Of a stretch of DNA of 64,000 bases, positions 48,803-58,700 are shown piece by piece (the stretch's first letter is position 1; each line of letters opens with the position of its first letter). Both the position numbers and the translations under genes were made by a program. This DNA is from Rhea pennata (taxonomy: Eukaryota; Chordata; Aves; Rheiformes; Rheidae), in NCBI RefSeq assembly GCF_028389875.1, contig NC_084671.1:29631083-29695082 (forward strand), in the 5' to 3' direction. Under the pieces are notes generated by a model, which was not told where the DNA came from, did not search any database, and saw only the letters and a program-made list of their open reading frames with translations.

Positions 48803-49462
48803 GCAGTGTTTCTGCAGAAACTTCAGAAACCTCTGGCTAGATCTAGAAATGCCCCCAGGAAGGTGAACTGTCATGCTTATGCCCCACAATCATTCTCAAC
48901 CTGGACTTGCTAAGAGGCAGTTCCTGGAGCCTAGCCTTGGGTGCCTGGGGCTCAGTCCTGCAGAGAGGGGTGTCCTTGTGAGGTTCACTAGTCATTTTGC
49001 CTCACCAAGAAAATCCAACTCCCTTGGGATTATTTTCAAAGTAGAAATTGGAGGACTGTAAAGCAGGTCCCTCAGTTCCCATGGCCCCTGCATATCTCTA
49101 GGTCTGGCTCCAAACACAAAAGCGTAGCACAGGCTATGTCCTAATGTAGAGGAAATACCGTGCCCTAGTGTGTCTCACCACAGCAGCACCTGAAACTGGG
49201 AACAAGCCAGAACTCAATCCAGTGCTGAACAAGATGGGGCTAGCTGAGCTCCATTCCCTACACAGTAGCAATGCTATCTTTAGGCAGGACAAAGCCCAGT
49301 GTTGCTCCTGACAGGAATGATGCTCTTTTTTCTCTTGACAGATACTTAGGCCTGCAGATTGGGTACAAAGTGATAGGCACCGTGCTTCTTGTCCTCATCA
49401 GCTGGAAAGTTAAGAAGAGCAAGGAATATAATGTGCAAGAGAAGGCAGCTGGTCTGGTGTAG
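8595..49462 (+). CDS. SLCO2A1: Prostaglandin transporter SLCO2A1 (OATP2A1), complete 14-exon gene
   Basis: Plasma-membrane organic-anion transporter of the SLCO family that takes up prostaglandins (PGE2, PGF2alpha, PGD2) for intracellular oxidation. Coding exons: 8595-8693, 26399-26536, 29260-29422, 34835-35050, 36345-36443, 38188-38321, 39907-39988, 41245-41409, 42046-42235, 45471-45630, 46753-46922, 47992-48056, 48597-48717, 49342-49462. They sum to 1923 nt, giving 640 aa against 643 in human, and all junctions are GT-AG and in phase. Twelve membrane segments are expected. The OATP signature D-x-R-W-I-G-A-W-W-x-G is at residues 247-257. Glu79, Arg539 and Lys610 match residues reported as important in mammalian PGT (Glu77, Arg561, Lys614). 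N-glycosylation sequons lie in the exon 4 and exon 10 loops. The Kazal-like loop (about residues 439-508) has eight cysteines instead of ten. An in-frame stop at 8502-8504 closes the frame upstream of the start. No break or frameshift is seen. Confidence 0.97.
9473..9501. repeat. Poly(T) tract, 29 nt
   Basis: An uninterrupted run of T on the plus strand within SLCO2A1 intron 1. It could be the poly(A) end of an old minus-strand insertion or a simple homopolymer. I see no adjacent retrogene. Confidence 0.95.
12534..12574. repeat. (AC)n/(AT)n microsatellite
   Basis: An AC run, broken once by a T, that grades into a short AT run, within SLCO2A1 intron 1. Confidence 0.95.
15205..15350 (-). repeat. 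tRNA-Ile-headed SINE with CR1-type tail
   Basis: Read on the minus strand, the head (15349 down to about 15272) closely follows tRNA-Ile. It has an A box TAGCTCAGTTGG at 15337-15326 and a B box GGGTTTAATCC at 15293-15283, followed by CCCGTACGGG. The tail (about 15262-15221) is the CR1 3' motif TTGGACTAGATGATCTCCAG and what follows it. This layout matches CR1-mobilised SINEs such as TguSINE1 described from songbirds. It is not a functional tRNA gene, because the anticodon arm is altered and the acceptor stem is not closed. The family name needs a repeat-library search. Confidence 0.88.
18297..18452 (+). repeat. tRNA-Val-headed SINE with CR1-type tail
   Basis: On the plus strand, the head (about 18297-18375) resembles tRNA-Val with anticodon TAC (18332-18334). 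It shows TGGTTATC in the D arm, CTTTACAC in the anticodon loop, GAAGGTCCTGG, and a B box GGATTCAAGCC (18349-18359). The tail from about 18394 carries the same CR1-type motif GGACTAGATGATCTCCAGAG as the Ile-headed copy. It ends in a short ATTCTGTGA-type microsatellite, which is typical of CR1 3' ends. Divergence from the tRNA is higher than in the Ile copy, suggesting an older insertion. Confidence 0.8.
21380..21398. repeat. (GT)9 microsatellite
   Basis: A short GT dinucleotide run in SLCO2A1 intron 1. Confidence 0.95.
24078..24113. repeat. 18-bp perfect tandem duplication
   Basis: The unit GCTGTTCTGCATCTTAGG occurs twice without mismatch (24078-24095 and 24096-24113). This is probably a recent replication-slippage duplication in intron 1. 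Confidence 0.95.
26096..26195 (+). repeat. (GGGAA)20 pentanucleotide repeat
   Basis: Twenty uninterrupted copies of GGGAA on the sense strand of SLCO2A1, ending 203 bp before exon 2. The all-purine strand with G-triplets every five bases has the form needed for G-quadruplexes in DNA or pre-mRNA. Open frames across it (GREGK-type repeats) are artefacts. Confidence 0.98.
26399..26536 (+). CDS. SLCO2A1: SLCO2A1 coding exon 2
   Basis: Residues 34-79: membrane segment 1 (from V-V-C-H-G-L-L-Q-L) and the first extracellular loop with [13 protein letters not shown]. The exon ends at Glu79, which corresponds to Glu77 reported as functionally important in mammalian PGT. The acceptor is cacag|ATG and the donor GAG|gtaaaa, phase 0 at both ends. 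Confidence 0.97.
26537..29259 (+). other. SLCO2A1: SLCO2A1 intron 2
   Basis: 2.7 kb without a recognised gene or repeat. A C-rich run (about 27208-27221) is the only compositional oddity seen. Confidence 0.9.
29260..29422 (+). CDS. SLCO2A1: SLCO2A1 coding exon 3
   Basis: Residues 80-133 plus the first base of Gly134. It covers membrane segment 2, the short loop S-R-V-H-R-P-R conserved in OATPs, membrane segment 3 (L-L-L-A-L-G-A-F-L) and L-P-H-F-L-S. The acceptor is cccag|ATT and the donor GCAG|gtaagt, phase 1. Confidence 0.97.
29423..34834 (+). other. SLCO2A1: SLCO2A1 intron 3
   Basis: 5.4 kb without a recognised exon. It contains a T-rich tract with GTT repeats (32552-32596) and a pair of perfect octamer motifs ATTTGCAT (32871-32878 and 32885-32892). 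It ends in an exceptionally C-rich polypyrimidine tract (34808-34828) directly before exon 4. Confidence 0.9.
32552..32596. repeat. T-rich tract with internal (GTT)n
   Basis: A T run, four GTT units and a further T run in SLCO2A1 intron 3. Low-complexity sequence with no associated element seen. Confidence 0.95.
34835..35050 (+). CDS. SLCO2A1: SLCO2A1 coding exon 4
   Basis: Residues 134-205 plus one base. The extracellular loop comes first, with two N-glycosylation sequons (N-K-S and N-T-T) and two cysteines. The well-conserved block [19 protein letters not shown] and the D-D-F loop follow. The acceptor is ttccag|GTAAC and the donor GTTG|gtaagt, phase 1 at both ends. Confidence 0.97.
35051..36344 (+). 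other. SLCO2A1: SLCO2A1 intron 4
   Basis: 1.3 kb; no gene, RNA or repeat recognised. Confidence 0.9.
36345..36443 (+). CDS. SLCO2A1: SLCO2A1 coding exon 5
   Basis: Residues 206-238 plus one base. It carries a membrane segment with [12 protein letters not shown], a motif shared by OATPs, followed by V-D-I-G-R-V-D. The acceptor is ttttag|CC and the donor ATTG|gtgagt, phase 1 at both ends. Confidence 0.97.
36444..38187 (+). other. SLCO2A1: SLCO2A1 intron 5
   Basis: 1.7 kb without a recognised exon. It holds a GC-rich perfect inverted repeat (37288-37321), listed separately. Confidence 0.9.
37288..37321. repeat. GC-rich perfect inverted repeat (hairpin)
   Basis: The arms CCGGGGTGTGG (37288-37298) and CCACACCCCGG (37311-37321) are perfect reverse complements of 11 bp around a 12-nt loop. 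In the SLCO2A1 pre-mRNA this would form a stable stem within intron 5. Function unknown. Confidence 0.9.
38188..38321 (+). CDS. SLCO2A1: SLCO2A1 coding exon 6 (OATP signature)
   Basis: Residues 239-283. It holds the superfamily signature [11 protein letters not shown] (247-257) at the border of extracellular loop and membrane segment 6, then S-I-P-Y-F-F-F-P-R. The acceptor is ttgcag|CT and the donor GAG|gtaaga; the exon ends in phase 0. Confidence 0.98.
38322..39906 (+). other. SLCO2A1: SLCO2A1 intron 6
   Basis: 1.6 kb. The only structure seen is a 21-bp perfect tandem duplication (39370-39411). Confidence 0.9.
39370..39411. repeat. 21-bp perfect tandem duplication
   Basis: A 21-bp unit beginning AGTTTCCTATC occurs twice in direct succession (39370-39390 and 39391-39411) with no mismatch, in SLCO2A1 intron 6. 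Confidence 0.95.
39907..39988 (+). CDS. SLCO2A1: SLCO2A1 coding exon 7
   Basis: Residues 284-310 plus one base. This is the large intracellular loop between membrane segments 6 and 7, charged and poorly conserved ([10 protein letters not shown]), ending in L-L-E-F-I-K, which matches the family. The acceptor is cctcag|GAC and the donor AAAA|gtaaag, phase 1. Confidence 0.93.
39989..41244 (+). other. SLCO2A1: SLCO2A1 intron 7
   Basis: 1.3 kb; a short T run near 40530-40544, otherwise nothing recognised. Confidence 0.9.
41245..41409 (+). CDS. SLCO2A1: SLCO2A1 coding exon 8
   Basis: Residues 311-365 plus one base: membrane segment 7 ([12 protein letters not shown]) and the conserved loop [13 protein letters not shown], then Y-A-N-F-L-I-G at the start of segment 8. 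The acceptor is tgtag|GA and the donor ATTG|gtaagc, phase 1 at both ends. Confidence 0.98.
41410..42045 (+). other. SLCO2A1: SLCO2A1 intron 8
   Basis: 636 bp; nothing recognised. Confidence 0.92.
42046..42235 (+). CDS. SLCO2A1: SLCO2A1 coding exon 9
   Basis: Residues 366-428 plus two bases: membrane segment 8 (A-A-L-G-M-L-L-G-G), segment 9 ([15 protein letters not shown]) and the start of the large fifth extracellular loop (M-G-C-S-T). The acceptor is ctgcag|GA and the donor CCAG|gtaata, ending in phase 2. Confidence 0.98.
42236..45470 (+). other. SLCO2A1: SLCO2A1 intron 9
   Basis: 3.2 kb. The 3' part is dominated by a 382-nt AAAAAG tract; the remainder shows no gene or known repeat. Confidence 0.9.
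44859..45240 (+). repeat. (AAAAAG)n long purine microsatellite
   Basis: About 382 nt of AAAAAG hexamers on the sense strand, with scattered length variants and a few AAAAGG units near 45160-45175. It ends 230 bp before exon 10. The Lys-Glu-rich and Phe-rich open frames over it are repeat artefacts, not proteins. Confidence 0.98.
45471..45630 (+). CDS. SLCO2A1: SLCO2A1 coding exon 10 (Kazal-like loop, first part)
   Basis: Completes Ser429 and encodes residues 430-482, most of the Kazal-like extracellular domain. Cysteines are at 443, 445, 454, 465 and 469, with H-P-I-C-G-E-N and Y-I-S-P-C-F-A-G-C. Human SLCO2A1 has C-x3-C-x-C at the start of this domain; here only C-x-C remains and the first cysteine is missing. 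Sequons N-N-T and N-S-S follow. The acceptor is ggcag|T and the donor GTG|gtaagt, ending in phase 0. Confidence 0.97.
45631..46752 (+). other. SLCO2A1: SLCO2A1 intron 10
   Basis: 1.1 kb; no gene or repeat recognised. Confidence 0.9.
46753..46922 (+). CDS. SLCO2A1: SLCO2A1 coding exon 11 (end of Kazal-like loop, membrane segment 10)
   Basis: Residues 483-538 plus two bases of Arg539. It starts with I-Y-K-N-C-S-L, where the family has N-C-S-C, so a second conserved cysteine is absent. K-T-G-S-C-P-L-S-C (Cys504, Cys508) and a membrane segment ([10 protein letters not shown]) follow, ending [11 protein letters not shown]. The acceptor is aacag|ATC and the donor CG|gtgagt. Confidence 0.97.
46923..47991 (+). 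other. SLCO2A1: SLCO2A1 intron 11
   Basis: 1.1 kb; nothing recognised. Confidence 0.9.
47992..48056 (+). CDS. SLCO2A1: SLCO2A1 coding exon 12
   Basis: The last base of Arg539 to residue 560 plus one base. [13 protein letters not shown] is a strongly conserved OATP block. Arg539 corresponds to Arg561, reported to contact substrate in mammalian PGT. The acceptor is tgcag|G and the donor TTAG|gtgagt. At 65 nt it is the smallest exon. Confidence 0.97.
48057..48596 (+). other. SLCO2A1: SLCO2A1 intron 12
   Basis: 540 bp. The minus strand is open for 165 codons across most of this intron (48518-48021, running into exon 12). I see no recognisable domain and treat it as a finding only. Confidence 0.85.
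48597..48717 (+). CDS. SLCO2A1: SLCO2A1 coding exon 13
   Basis: Residues 561-600 plus two bases: [10 protein letters not shown] and the last extracellular loop with three cysteines ([16 protein letters not shown]), all three matching human. The acceptor is caaag|CC. The donor CAG|gtaccc lacks the consensus A at +4 and G at +5 and is the weakest donor of the gene. Confidence 0.96.
48718..49341 (+). other. SLCO2A1: SLCO2A1 intron 13
   Basis: 624 bp; contains a CA repeat just inside the donor side (48751-48800), otherwise nothing recognised. Confidence 0.9.
48751..48800 (+). repeat. (AC)n microsatellite near the exon 13 donor
   Basis: AC-rich sequence with 17 uninterrupted AC units at 48767-48800 on the sense strand, starting 34 nt after the exon 13 splice donor. 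Confidence 0.97.
49342..49462 (+). CDS. SLCO2A1: SLCO2A1 coding exon 14 and stop
   Basis: Completes Arg601 and encodes residues 602-640, then TAG (49460-49462). It holds membrane segment 12 with Lys610 (G-Y-K), which matches the transport-critical Lys614 of human PGT. The cytoplasmic tail [11 protein letters not shown] follows, almost identical to mammals. The acceptor is tgacag|A. Confidence 0.98.
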
Positions 49463-50285
49463 CCTGCCCAAGGACTGATTCTGACTGCACCTCCCCAGCC
49501 TGCCTGTACCCACTACTAGTACTTTGTCAATGTTTTTTGTAAGGGAGCATCTTCATATTAGCAGCCAAGCTCCAAACTCCTCTACTGCAACTTGCACTGC
49601 AACCCACCTACCCAGCCCGCAGTGAAACATCTCTGTGCTCCCGAGAAGGGACTTGCCAGCCAGGCTCTTCGGGAGGGCTGCAATCATCCACCAGCAGCTC
49701 AAATGTGTTACAATGCAAGCACTGCCTCATGCCAGCTCCATAGCCAACCCCAGAAGAAACCTGCCAGGGTGGTTGTGGGCTAGGTCATGGGTGCCAGGGC
49801 TAGTTTAGGACTAGCCACAGCCAGGACCACGTCCTCCCACATTCTCTGGTGAAGCCTTGTCCCTTGTTTTGGGAAACGGCATCCTCAAGCCTCAATGACT
49901 GCCTATTGGGAAATGCCGAAGGCTTGTCACGAGGCAAGCAGGAACATTTGAGCTGTTACAGGTCTCCAGAAAGGGATAAGGGCAGAGGAGTAGGAGCTGG
50001 AAGAGGTCTACAGCCCAGCCTCATTCCTTTTCCACAGAGGTGCCTGCTCAGAGAAAGAGCCTGCTTTATTTCAGCATGTTTCAAGCCAGGTAATGTCTGC
50101 CTGACGGAGACAAGAGCAGGGGAGAAGTCTGAGAAGCACCGGGGAATTTCCCTCTCTCTCCCTGTACCCTTCACACAGGTCACTGTGGACACAGCGCATG
50201 AATTGTAAAAAGTTATTACTAGTGGTTTATTACAGAATATTTGTTTGTGTGTTTTTTAATAAACATCACTTTTCCAGTTGTGGTG
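49463..50285 (+). other. SLCO2A1: SLCO2A1 3' untranslated region
   Basis: About 820 nt between the stop codon and the inferred cleavage site roughly 20 nt after the AATAAA at 50258. The end is inferred from the signal position, not from transcript data. Confidence 0.75.
50258..50263 (+). other. SLCO2A1: Polyadenylation signal AATAAA of SLCO2A1
   Basis: A canonical AATAAA preceded by a T-rich stretch and followed within 30 nt by GT-rich sequence (GTTGTGGTGTTTTG), the usual layout of a vertebrate cleavage and polyadenylation site. Confidence 0.85.
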
Positions 50286-52720
<2,435 letters not shown>

Positions 52721-55375
52721 TGAGGCAGGGTGCTGCAGCAGGGTGAGAACTCGAGGGGTGGGAACCAACCTGGGCTCTAGGGGCCATATTGGGGCAGGGG
52801 GCTGCAGTGGGGTAAAGGCGTGGAGGGACTGAGCCAGGCAGGGGGCTGCAATGGGGTAGTGAGAACTGAGCAGTGCTGGTGGAACTTGGGGGGTGGGGGA
52901 GAGCTGCAGTGTGGTAGGGAGGACCAACCTGGGCTTGAAGCAGCTGCAGAGGGACAGTGGGCTGCAGTGGGGCAGAAATGTGGTGGTGACTGAGCTGGGC
53001 TGGAGAGAGGGAAGCAGTGAGGCATTGGCAACTGGCACTTGAGCCCTTAGGGACTGCTTGTCTTTGCCCAGAACGGTGGCCATGGGAGATGTGAGGGATT
53101 TGCTACAGCCCCCCCAAGCCAGGGAACAGGGTGTCCCTCCTGGGCAATGGGTTCTGGCTGGCCGGAGGCTGTGAAATGCTCTGGTAGACAGGATTCTCTC
53201 TGACCTGTGTGCTAGTGGGATAAGGGATGCCTGAAGATCCGTTCAGGAGAGGGCGGAAGGTCTGTGCCAGCCAGCATTACAGGTGAAGGACAAACTGGGG
53301 TCCACCCTGCAGCTACCCAAGCAGCTCAGCTTTCCCTTTTGTGATTCCCCCACCCTATGCCCAGCCCTTGGAGAGATTAAAAAGAATGGAAAAAAGAGAA
53401 GCGGGGGAGAGGCTGCAGGGTGCAAAATGATTTGACCAGTACGTGGGGCTCCAGAGCCTCCAAGCCATGGTGAGATTTCTTATTCCTGCCTCTGTTTTCG
53501 TGCTCCTGAATTGCCACCTACCTGTGCAAAAGGAAGATTATTGCAGAATACAAGAGGATGTAACATGAAAAGACTGACTGCCATGGGGTAAAACTATGAT
53601 TTTATAATTTTCTTAGTAGCTCCGTTTGCAGCATCAAGGAAGAGGGATTACTGGGCTTTACTGTTCCCAAATCATACAGTTGCAGCTTACCTTCTTTTTC
53701 CTTTGCTAGTGTAATACAAGGGCAGCAGTCATTTCCCTTTTGGAGGGAATCCTTCTGAAGCTTTTCCTTCTGGAGTAGCTAAAATGTTGTCAGAGTAAAG
53801 ATAATAAAGGTTTGGTGCATAAGACAGAGGATTTGGTGACAGCCTCAGCAGAAGCCAACTCAGTTGGCTCAGAGGTCAACTCAGTTGACCTCTTCAGTTC
53901 AATCATCTTGATTACAGGCAGCATTCCTGGCTGCTGCCTCATTAGGGCTGAGCTGAACACTTTTCACCCAGCTGATGGCACAGGAGGCTGTTGACTAGCT
54001 GCACATGGTGCCCATCTTGCCTTGCATTCTCTACTTCCCACTTCGCTTTGCAGTTTTCTACAATTTCTACCTTTTAACTATAGCATTTTTGAGTGATTTT
54101 ACTGCCGTATAGGTTTTGTTTGTTTGTTTGTTTTGGTTTTTTAGCAGCAAGAAGCTTCCAGATGGACCTTCTGGGGACTGTGTTGTCTGTGCAGGACACT
54201 GCCCAGCTGCAGGATGTCTCACTAATTAACAGGGAGTGCTGTAAACACAGCCAGTCTCTTATAACAGCCATTTGTATTTCAACTACACAAAACCTTGTTG
54301 GACTAGGGTAGGAGGTGGCAGTACCACCTGCCTTTTCTGAGCATTCTGGGGAAGATCTGCATTTGTTCCCTCTGCTTCTAACCTTTGTTCCTCTGTGGAA
54401 CGAACCACAGGGTCCCGATGCCCAAGCACTGGCCCTTTACTCTGTAGCATCCACAGCCAGCTGCAGCTGGCAAGCTGTCCAGTGATAATCTGCAGATGGA
54501 TGCCTTCAAAGCAAAGGAATCAGCCTGCATTTTCACAGCATTCCTCTTCCTCCTGCAATCCATGCTTTCAGTATGGGGAGACAAATTCATTAAATAGCAG
54601 TCAGTCCCTTCAGAGAGCTAGGTAGGGAACTTGGCTGGGTTTTTTCACCTTTCTGAAAGGTGTGTCTGCAAGACCTTTGCTGGGGTACAGGGCTGCTGAT
54701 ATTTCACTCTGGTGGCAATTGTGCTTCTCCCAATGCTGTGAGGGCCATGGGCAGGAGAGGCCCTGATGTGCAATTGCAGCATGGTTACAATGCTGATGTC
54801 TGTTAATGGCATTCAAGTAAAGTGAGCACTCTAGGTCTCTTTTCTGCAAACTGAACTAAACAAACCTGTTATGTGCACAAAAAGAGTTTTGTGATTTGTA
54901 TCCCAGGGTAAAGATCTTCTGATCAAGGTCAGGGGAAGACACTGGTTTCAGAAGTCTGTGGACAGAAAGCTTCCTAAACTGCTTTCAAGGCAGTAGAGGA
55001 CAATTTCTCTCATTTCCAGGGCAATTCCTCCTGCTCTCAGAGGGATGTTGGGTTACAGGAAAGGCTTACCTTTGAGGGACTCCTGGCTTCAAGACAGCCA
55101 TGGTTCAAGGAGATGAGCCAGACCTTTCTGTTGCATTTCTCTGGATCATAGGAGTCAGCAAATGCTGTTGCTCCCTCAGTGGTGCAGGGCAGAGCACTTT
55201 TTTTCTGCCAGTAGTAATCTTGCTGCTTGCTAGCATGACTAGGAGAAAATATCCTGTGAATCTTGACTTGGGAAGTTGACTTCTGCTGGTGAAAATCCAT
55301 ATAGAGAAATCCCAGAGGCCTTTGCTGTGCCTTGAAAGGATGCAAAGGGCTGAGCTGGTTTGTAGTACTGCATTT

Positions 55376-55718
55376 TCTTGTATCTCTCTTGTATCTCTCT
55401 TGTATCTCTCTTGTATCTCTCTTGTATCTCTCTTGTATCTCTCTTGTATCTCTCTTGTATCTCTCTTGTATCTCTCTTGTATCTCTCTTGTATCTCTCTT
55501 GTATCTCTCTTGTATCTCTCTTGTATCTCTCTTGTATCTCTCTTGTATCTCTCTTGTATCTCTCTTGTATCTCTCTTGTATCTCTCTTGTATCTCTCTTG
55601 TATCTCTCTTGTATCTCTCTTGTATCTCTCTTGTATCTCTCTTGTATCTCTCTTGTATCTCTCTTGTATCTCTCTTGTATCTCTCTTGTATCTCTCTTGT
55701 ATCTCTCTTGTATCTCTC
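55376..55718. repeat. 11-bp minisatellite, about 31 copies
   Basis: The unit TTGTATCTCTC is repeated about 31 times with essentially no variation over 343 nt. Because 11 is not a multiple of 3 and the unit creates no stop in any phase, all frames of both strands are open. This produces overlapping artefact ORFs (L-Y-L-S-C-I-S-L-V-S-L on plus, R-D-T-R-E-I-Q-E-R-Y-K on minus). Confidence 0.98.
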
Positions 55719-58700
55719 GGAGTGAAGGAGGTTAAACCGGCAGGAAGTTAACATTGCATTTCATTTCCTCCCACTACATCTTATTTATAGAGGCATTCCC
55801 ACCCTGCTTTCAGGTCAGCTGTGAGCACTGCCATTGTGGAAGTAGAAACAAGAGCCTGGTCTGCACCCTGATTCTGTCGGGCATTATTTCCCATTGCTTT
55901 TTGGTGCAATTGCAGTCAGGATAAGCCTTTTGTGTTTATACCACTGGATGACTCTGGTGAGTCTTGTTTATAAGCCCACTACAAAAAGGTGAACAGTACT
56001 TCTTGCCCAATTTTTTTCCTGAAAAAGTAAATTCAGTTTGCAGCAAATGAGTGTTTTTCAGCTGAGAAAAGCACCTTTAAGATTCTGGAAAGGCAATAGC
56101 AGTTTTTGCAAGTATTTTCTGAATTAAGTGTTTTAGTACCCTGATTGGAAATGCTTTCTTTGGTTTTAATTAAGGAGAGAGAGAGAAAGAGAAAAGCATT
56201 ACATGTTAGTCGAGGCTAGAATAAGAAAGCACTTCTTTGCAGGTCAAAGGATAGTATTTTCTGCACAGCTGTCCAGTTTGAGTGCACACATTTCTGCATG
56301 CTGCTTTGGGAGAGATCACCTTCAGCTCACAAAGATGCCTAGCAATTTGGAGACGTGCTTCTCCTGTGGATCCTTGCCCCTCATATCTCCCAACTGTCAT
56401 GGATTTTATTTACTTCCCTGTGAGCTCACATATAAGGATGCTGTTTGAATGTATCAGCTAACACTTGCTGCTTTGCTTCACAGGCCTCCTACCAAAAATC
56501 CCCTCCACCTATAAAAATGTGGCCAGGGAGATGTATCCCTTCCTTGCTCTTCTGGACTTACTTTTCCTACTCCCAAGTGCATTCTCAAAGAGAGTTCATG
56601 ACCACTTGAATGCTTCCCTTTGTTCTGTGCTTGCTTTCACATGCCCAGCTTTTACTGGGCATGGCCAATTTCCCGTTGTGACCTAGATTAAACCAAAGAG
56701 GAAAAAATAGGCATTCACATATTCAAATAAAACTCAAAAGAGTATTGCTAGCATCTATCTGCAGTGGAGGGGCAGAAATGGAGCCAGAAATAGTTAATAT
56801 ATGTCTCCTTTCTTCTTGCATGTGAATGTGCATGAATGAAAATGCATATTGCGCTGGATGGCTCTGCGGGCAGAAACAGGGCTGAGTGGGTGCATGTAAT
56901 GTTGCTGGTTCTGCACTGAGCGTTGCTCCATGATAACCTCAAAGCTGTTCCAGCATCCAGTCTGTCAGCCCTGGAAGCTGCTATGTGAAGACAGGAACTG
57001 CTTCTTACTAACCTTCCTTTGCTGGAGGCTGACTGCTAGACACAGCTTAAACCCATGCCCCAGGAGATGAAAGGGTTCTGGGTAGGGGCCAGGATGCACT
57101 GCCCCTGTGCCCTACTTTTCCACAGGGGTGAGGTAGGGCTTGCTGCATTCAGGGGAGTCACCTGTTTGTTGTCCTGCAGGAAAGCCCTATGTTATTGGTT
57201 TTCAACCCTTTAGTTTGATCTCAGTTGGCATTCTCTGAGGAATCCATCCCAAATTCTGAAGAAGCTGGCTGTGAACTCAGTGCTTGGCTTTGAAGTAAGG
57301 TATCCTGTGAGAGGCGATGCTGAGCAAGGTGTCTACGACTCATGGCTGCAGGTCTCTAGCTGCAAAATTGAGTTCATGCTGTTGCTGTGATCTGTCCCAG
57401 TCTCCAGGTCATGAGCATTATGGAGTAGGCAGCATGCCTTCTCTTTTACTTCCTCTGGATTTTTTTTAAATCCTGTGAAAGCTCTGAGAGCAGCAGATGA
57501 TGCTAGAAAGAAATAAAATCAAGGAAGCATTTTCTTGTAAGATTTTTAAGCCATTCTCATATAGTAGTTCATAGAGTCCCCTTTTATTTTCCTTCTCCTC
57601 AAAAGTATTGCAGTATCTTCTCTGCTCTCACCAGCTTTCCCTAAGCACTGGTCTCTAGGACACTGGTGTGCAAAGGTAGAGCCCAGGTACCTCCTCTTGA
57701 AGACTGTCAGCAGAGGAAGCATCTAAAGGGAAGGGTAGAATATTCATTCCCCAGAAGTTGTGAAGGAAGTCCATGCCCACCAGCTTTCTCTGATGCAAGC
57801 CAAGGAACACTATCATGGCTATAAATATCGTCACAAGACAGGATCTGTGCAGCAGGTCCATCTTGGATTCATCTAGTCCTCTTTTGTATCACTGCCAGGG
57901 GGCATTGCCAACACAGCTGCAGAAGATGTTTTCCCCAAAAGTTTCAGCTCTCATTCACAGACTGATGCCTTGTCTGTGTGTGCCTGTATGTGTGTGGGGA
58001 CAGAATCCTCTGCCTGGGGATGCAGAAGAGCACCAGTTCCCCCTGAGCCACACCCCTGACCCATTTCCTGTTCCAGAGCAAGTAGAGGTAACCCATGTGT
58101 TAGAGGCAGCCTAATTCTGTGACCTTTGAGAGCCAGGGGATTTCTCCAATTCCAGACCCATAGACATAGCAACTGCGGTTTCCCATGCAAGTTCCTCTTC
58201 AAACTGTGTCAATCCCTCCATTTTTTCACTGACGGCTTTTCCCATAAATGTCACATAATGTTTTGCACATTCCACTGTCTCCTTAAAATATTCTTTAATA
58301 AGTTTTCAACTGACCCAAAACTTCTCTTCCCCCTGCCTGTTGTAATAAACCCCGTACTCTTTCAGGTCAGAACTCCCTTATGTGGTGAGGCATGCTGGGC
58401 AAGAGAGTTTCTTTTGCTGGCTCATCCTGGTGGGTTTCAGACCAATGACAATAGTCCAGTTCTTCTCCTGTGACATCCCTAAAGTAGCTGGATCAGGGTG
58501 CCCATGCTCCCTGGTGATGTTGCTGGGGTTTCTCTGCCTGTTGTGTTCTTCTGACCCTCACCAGGTCTTTTTATTTAATGAGAGCACAGAGAGAGGGCTC
58601 ATCTGGCTCTCCTGGGTGTCCTGTGCCTCACCCAGGTGGCAAAGCCAAATGTGAGAAAGATACCTTCCTTGCTGTGAACATTAGCACTAGGTTTAAAAAG

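Noticed and set aside
55376-55718. CRISPR-like array
   Set aside because: The repeats are directly adjacent with no spacers, in a vertebrate intron.
55239-55754. Overlapping repeat-protein frames of up to 171 codons on both strands
   Set aside because: An 11-bp minisatellite without stops forces every frame open; no start context, splice sites or poly(A) signal supports a gene.
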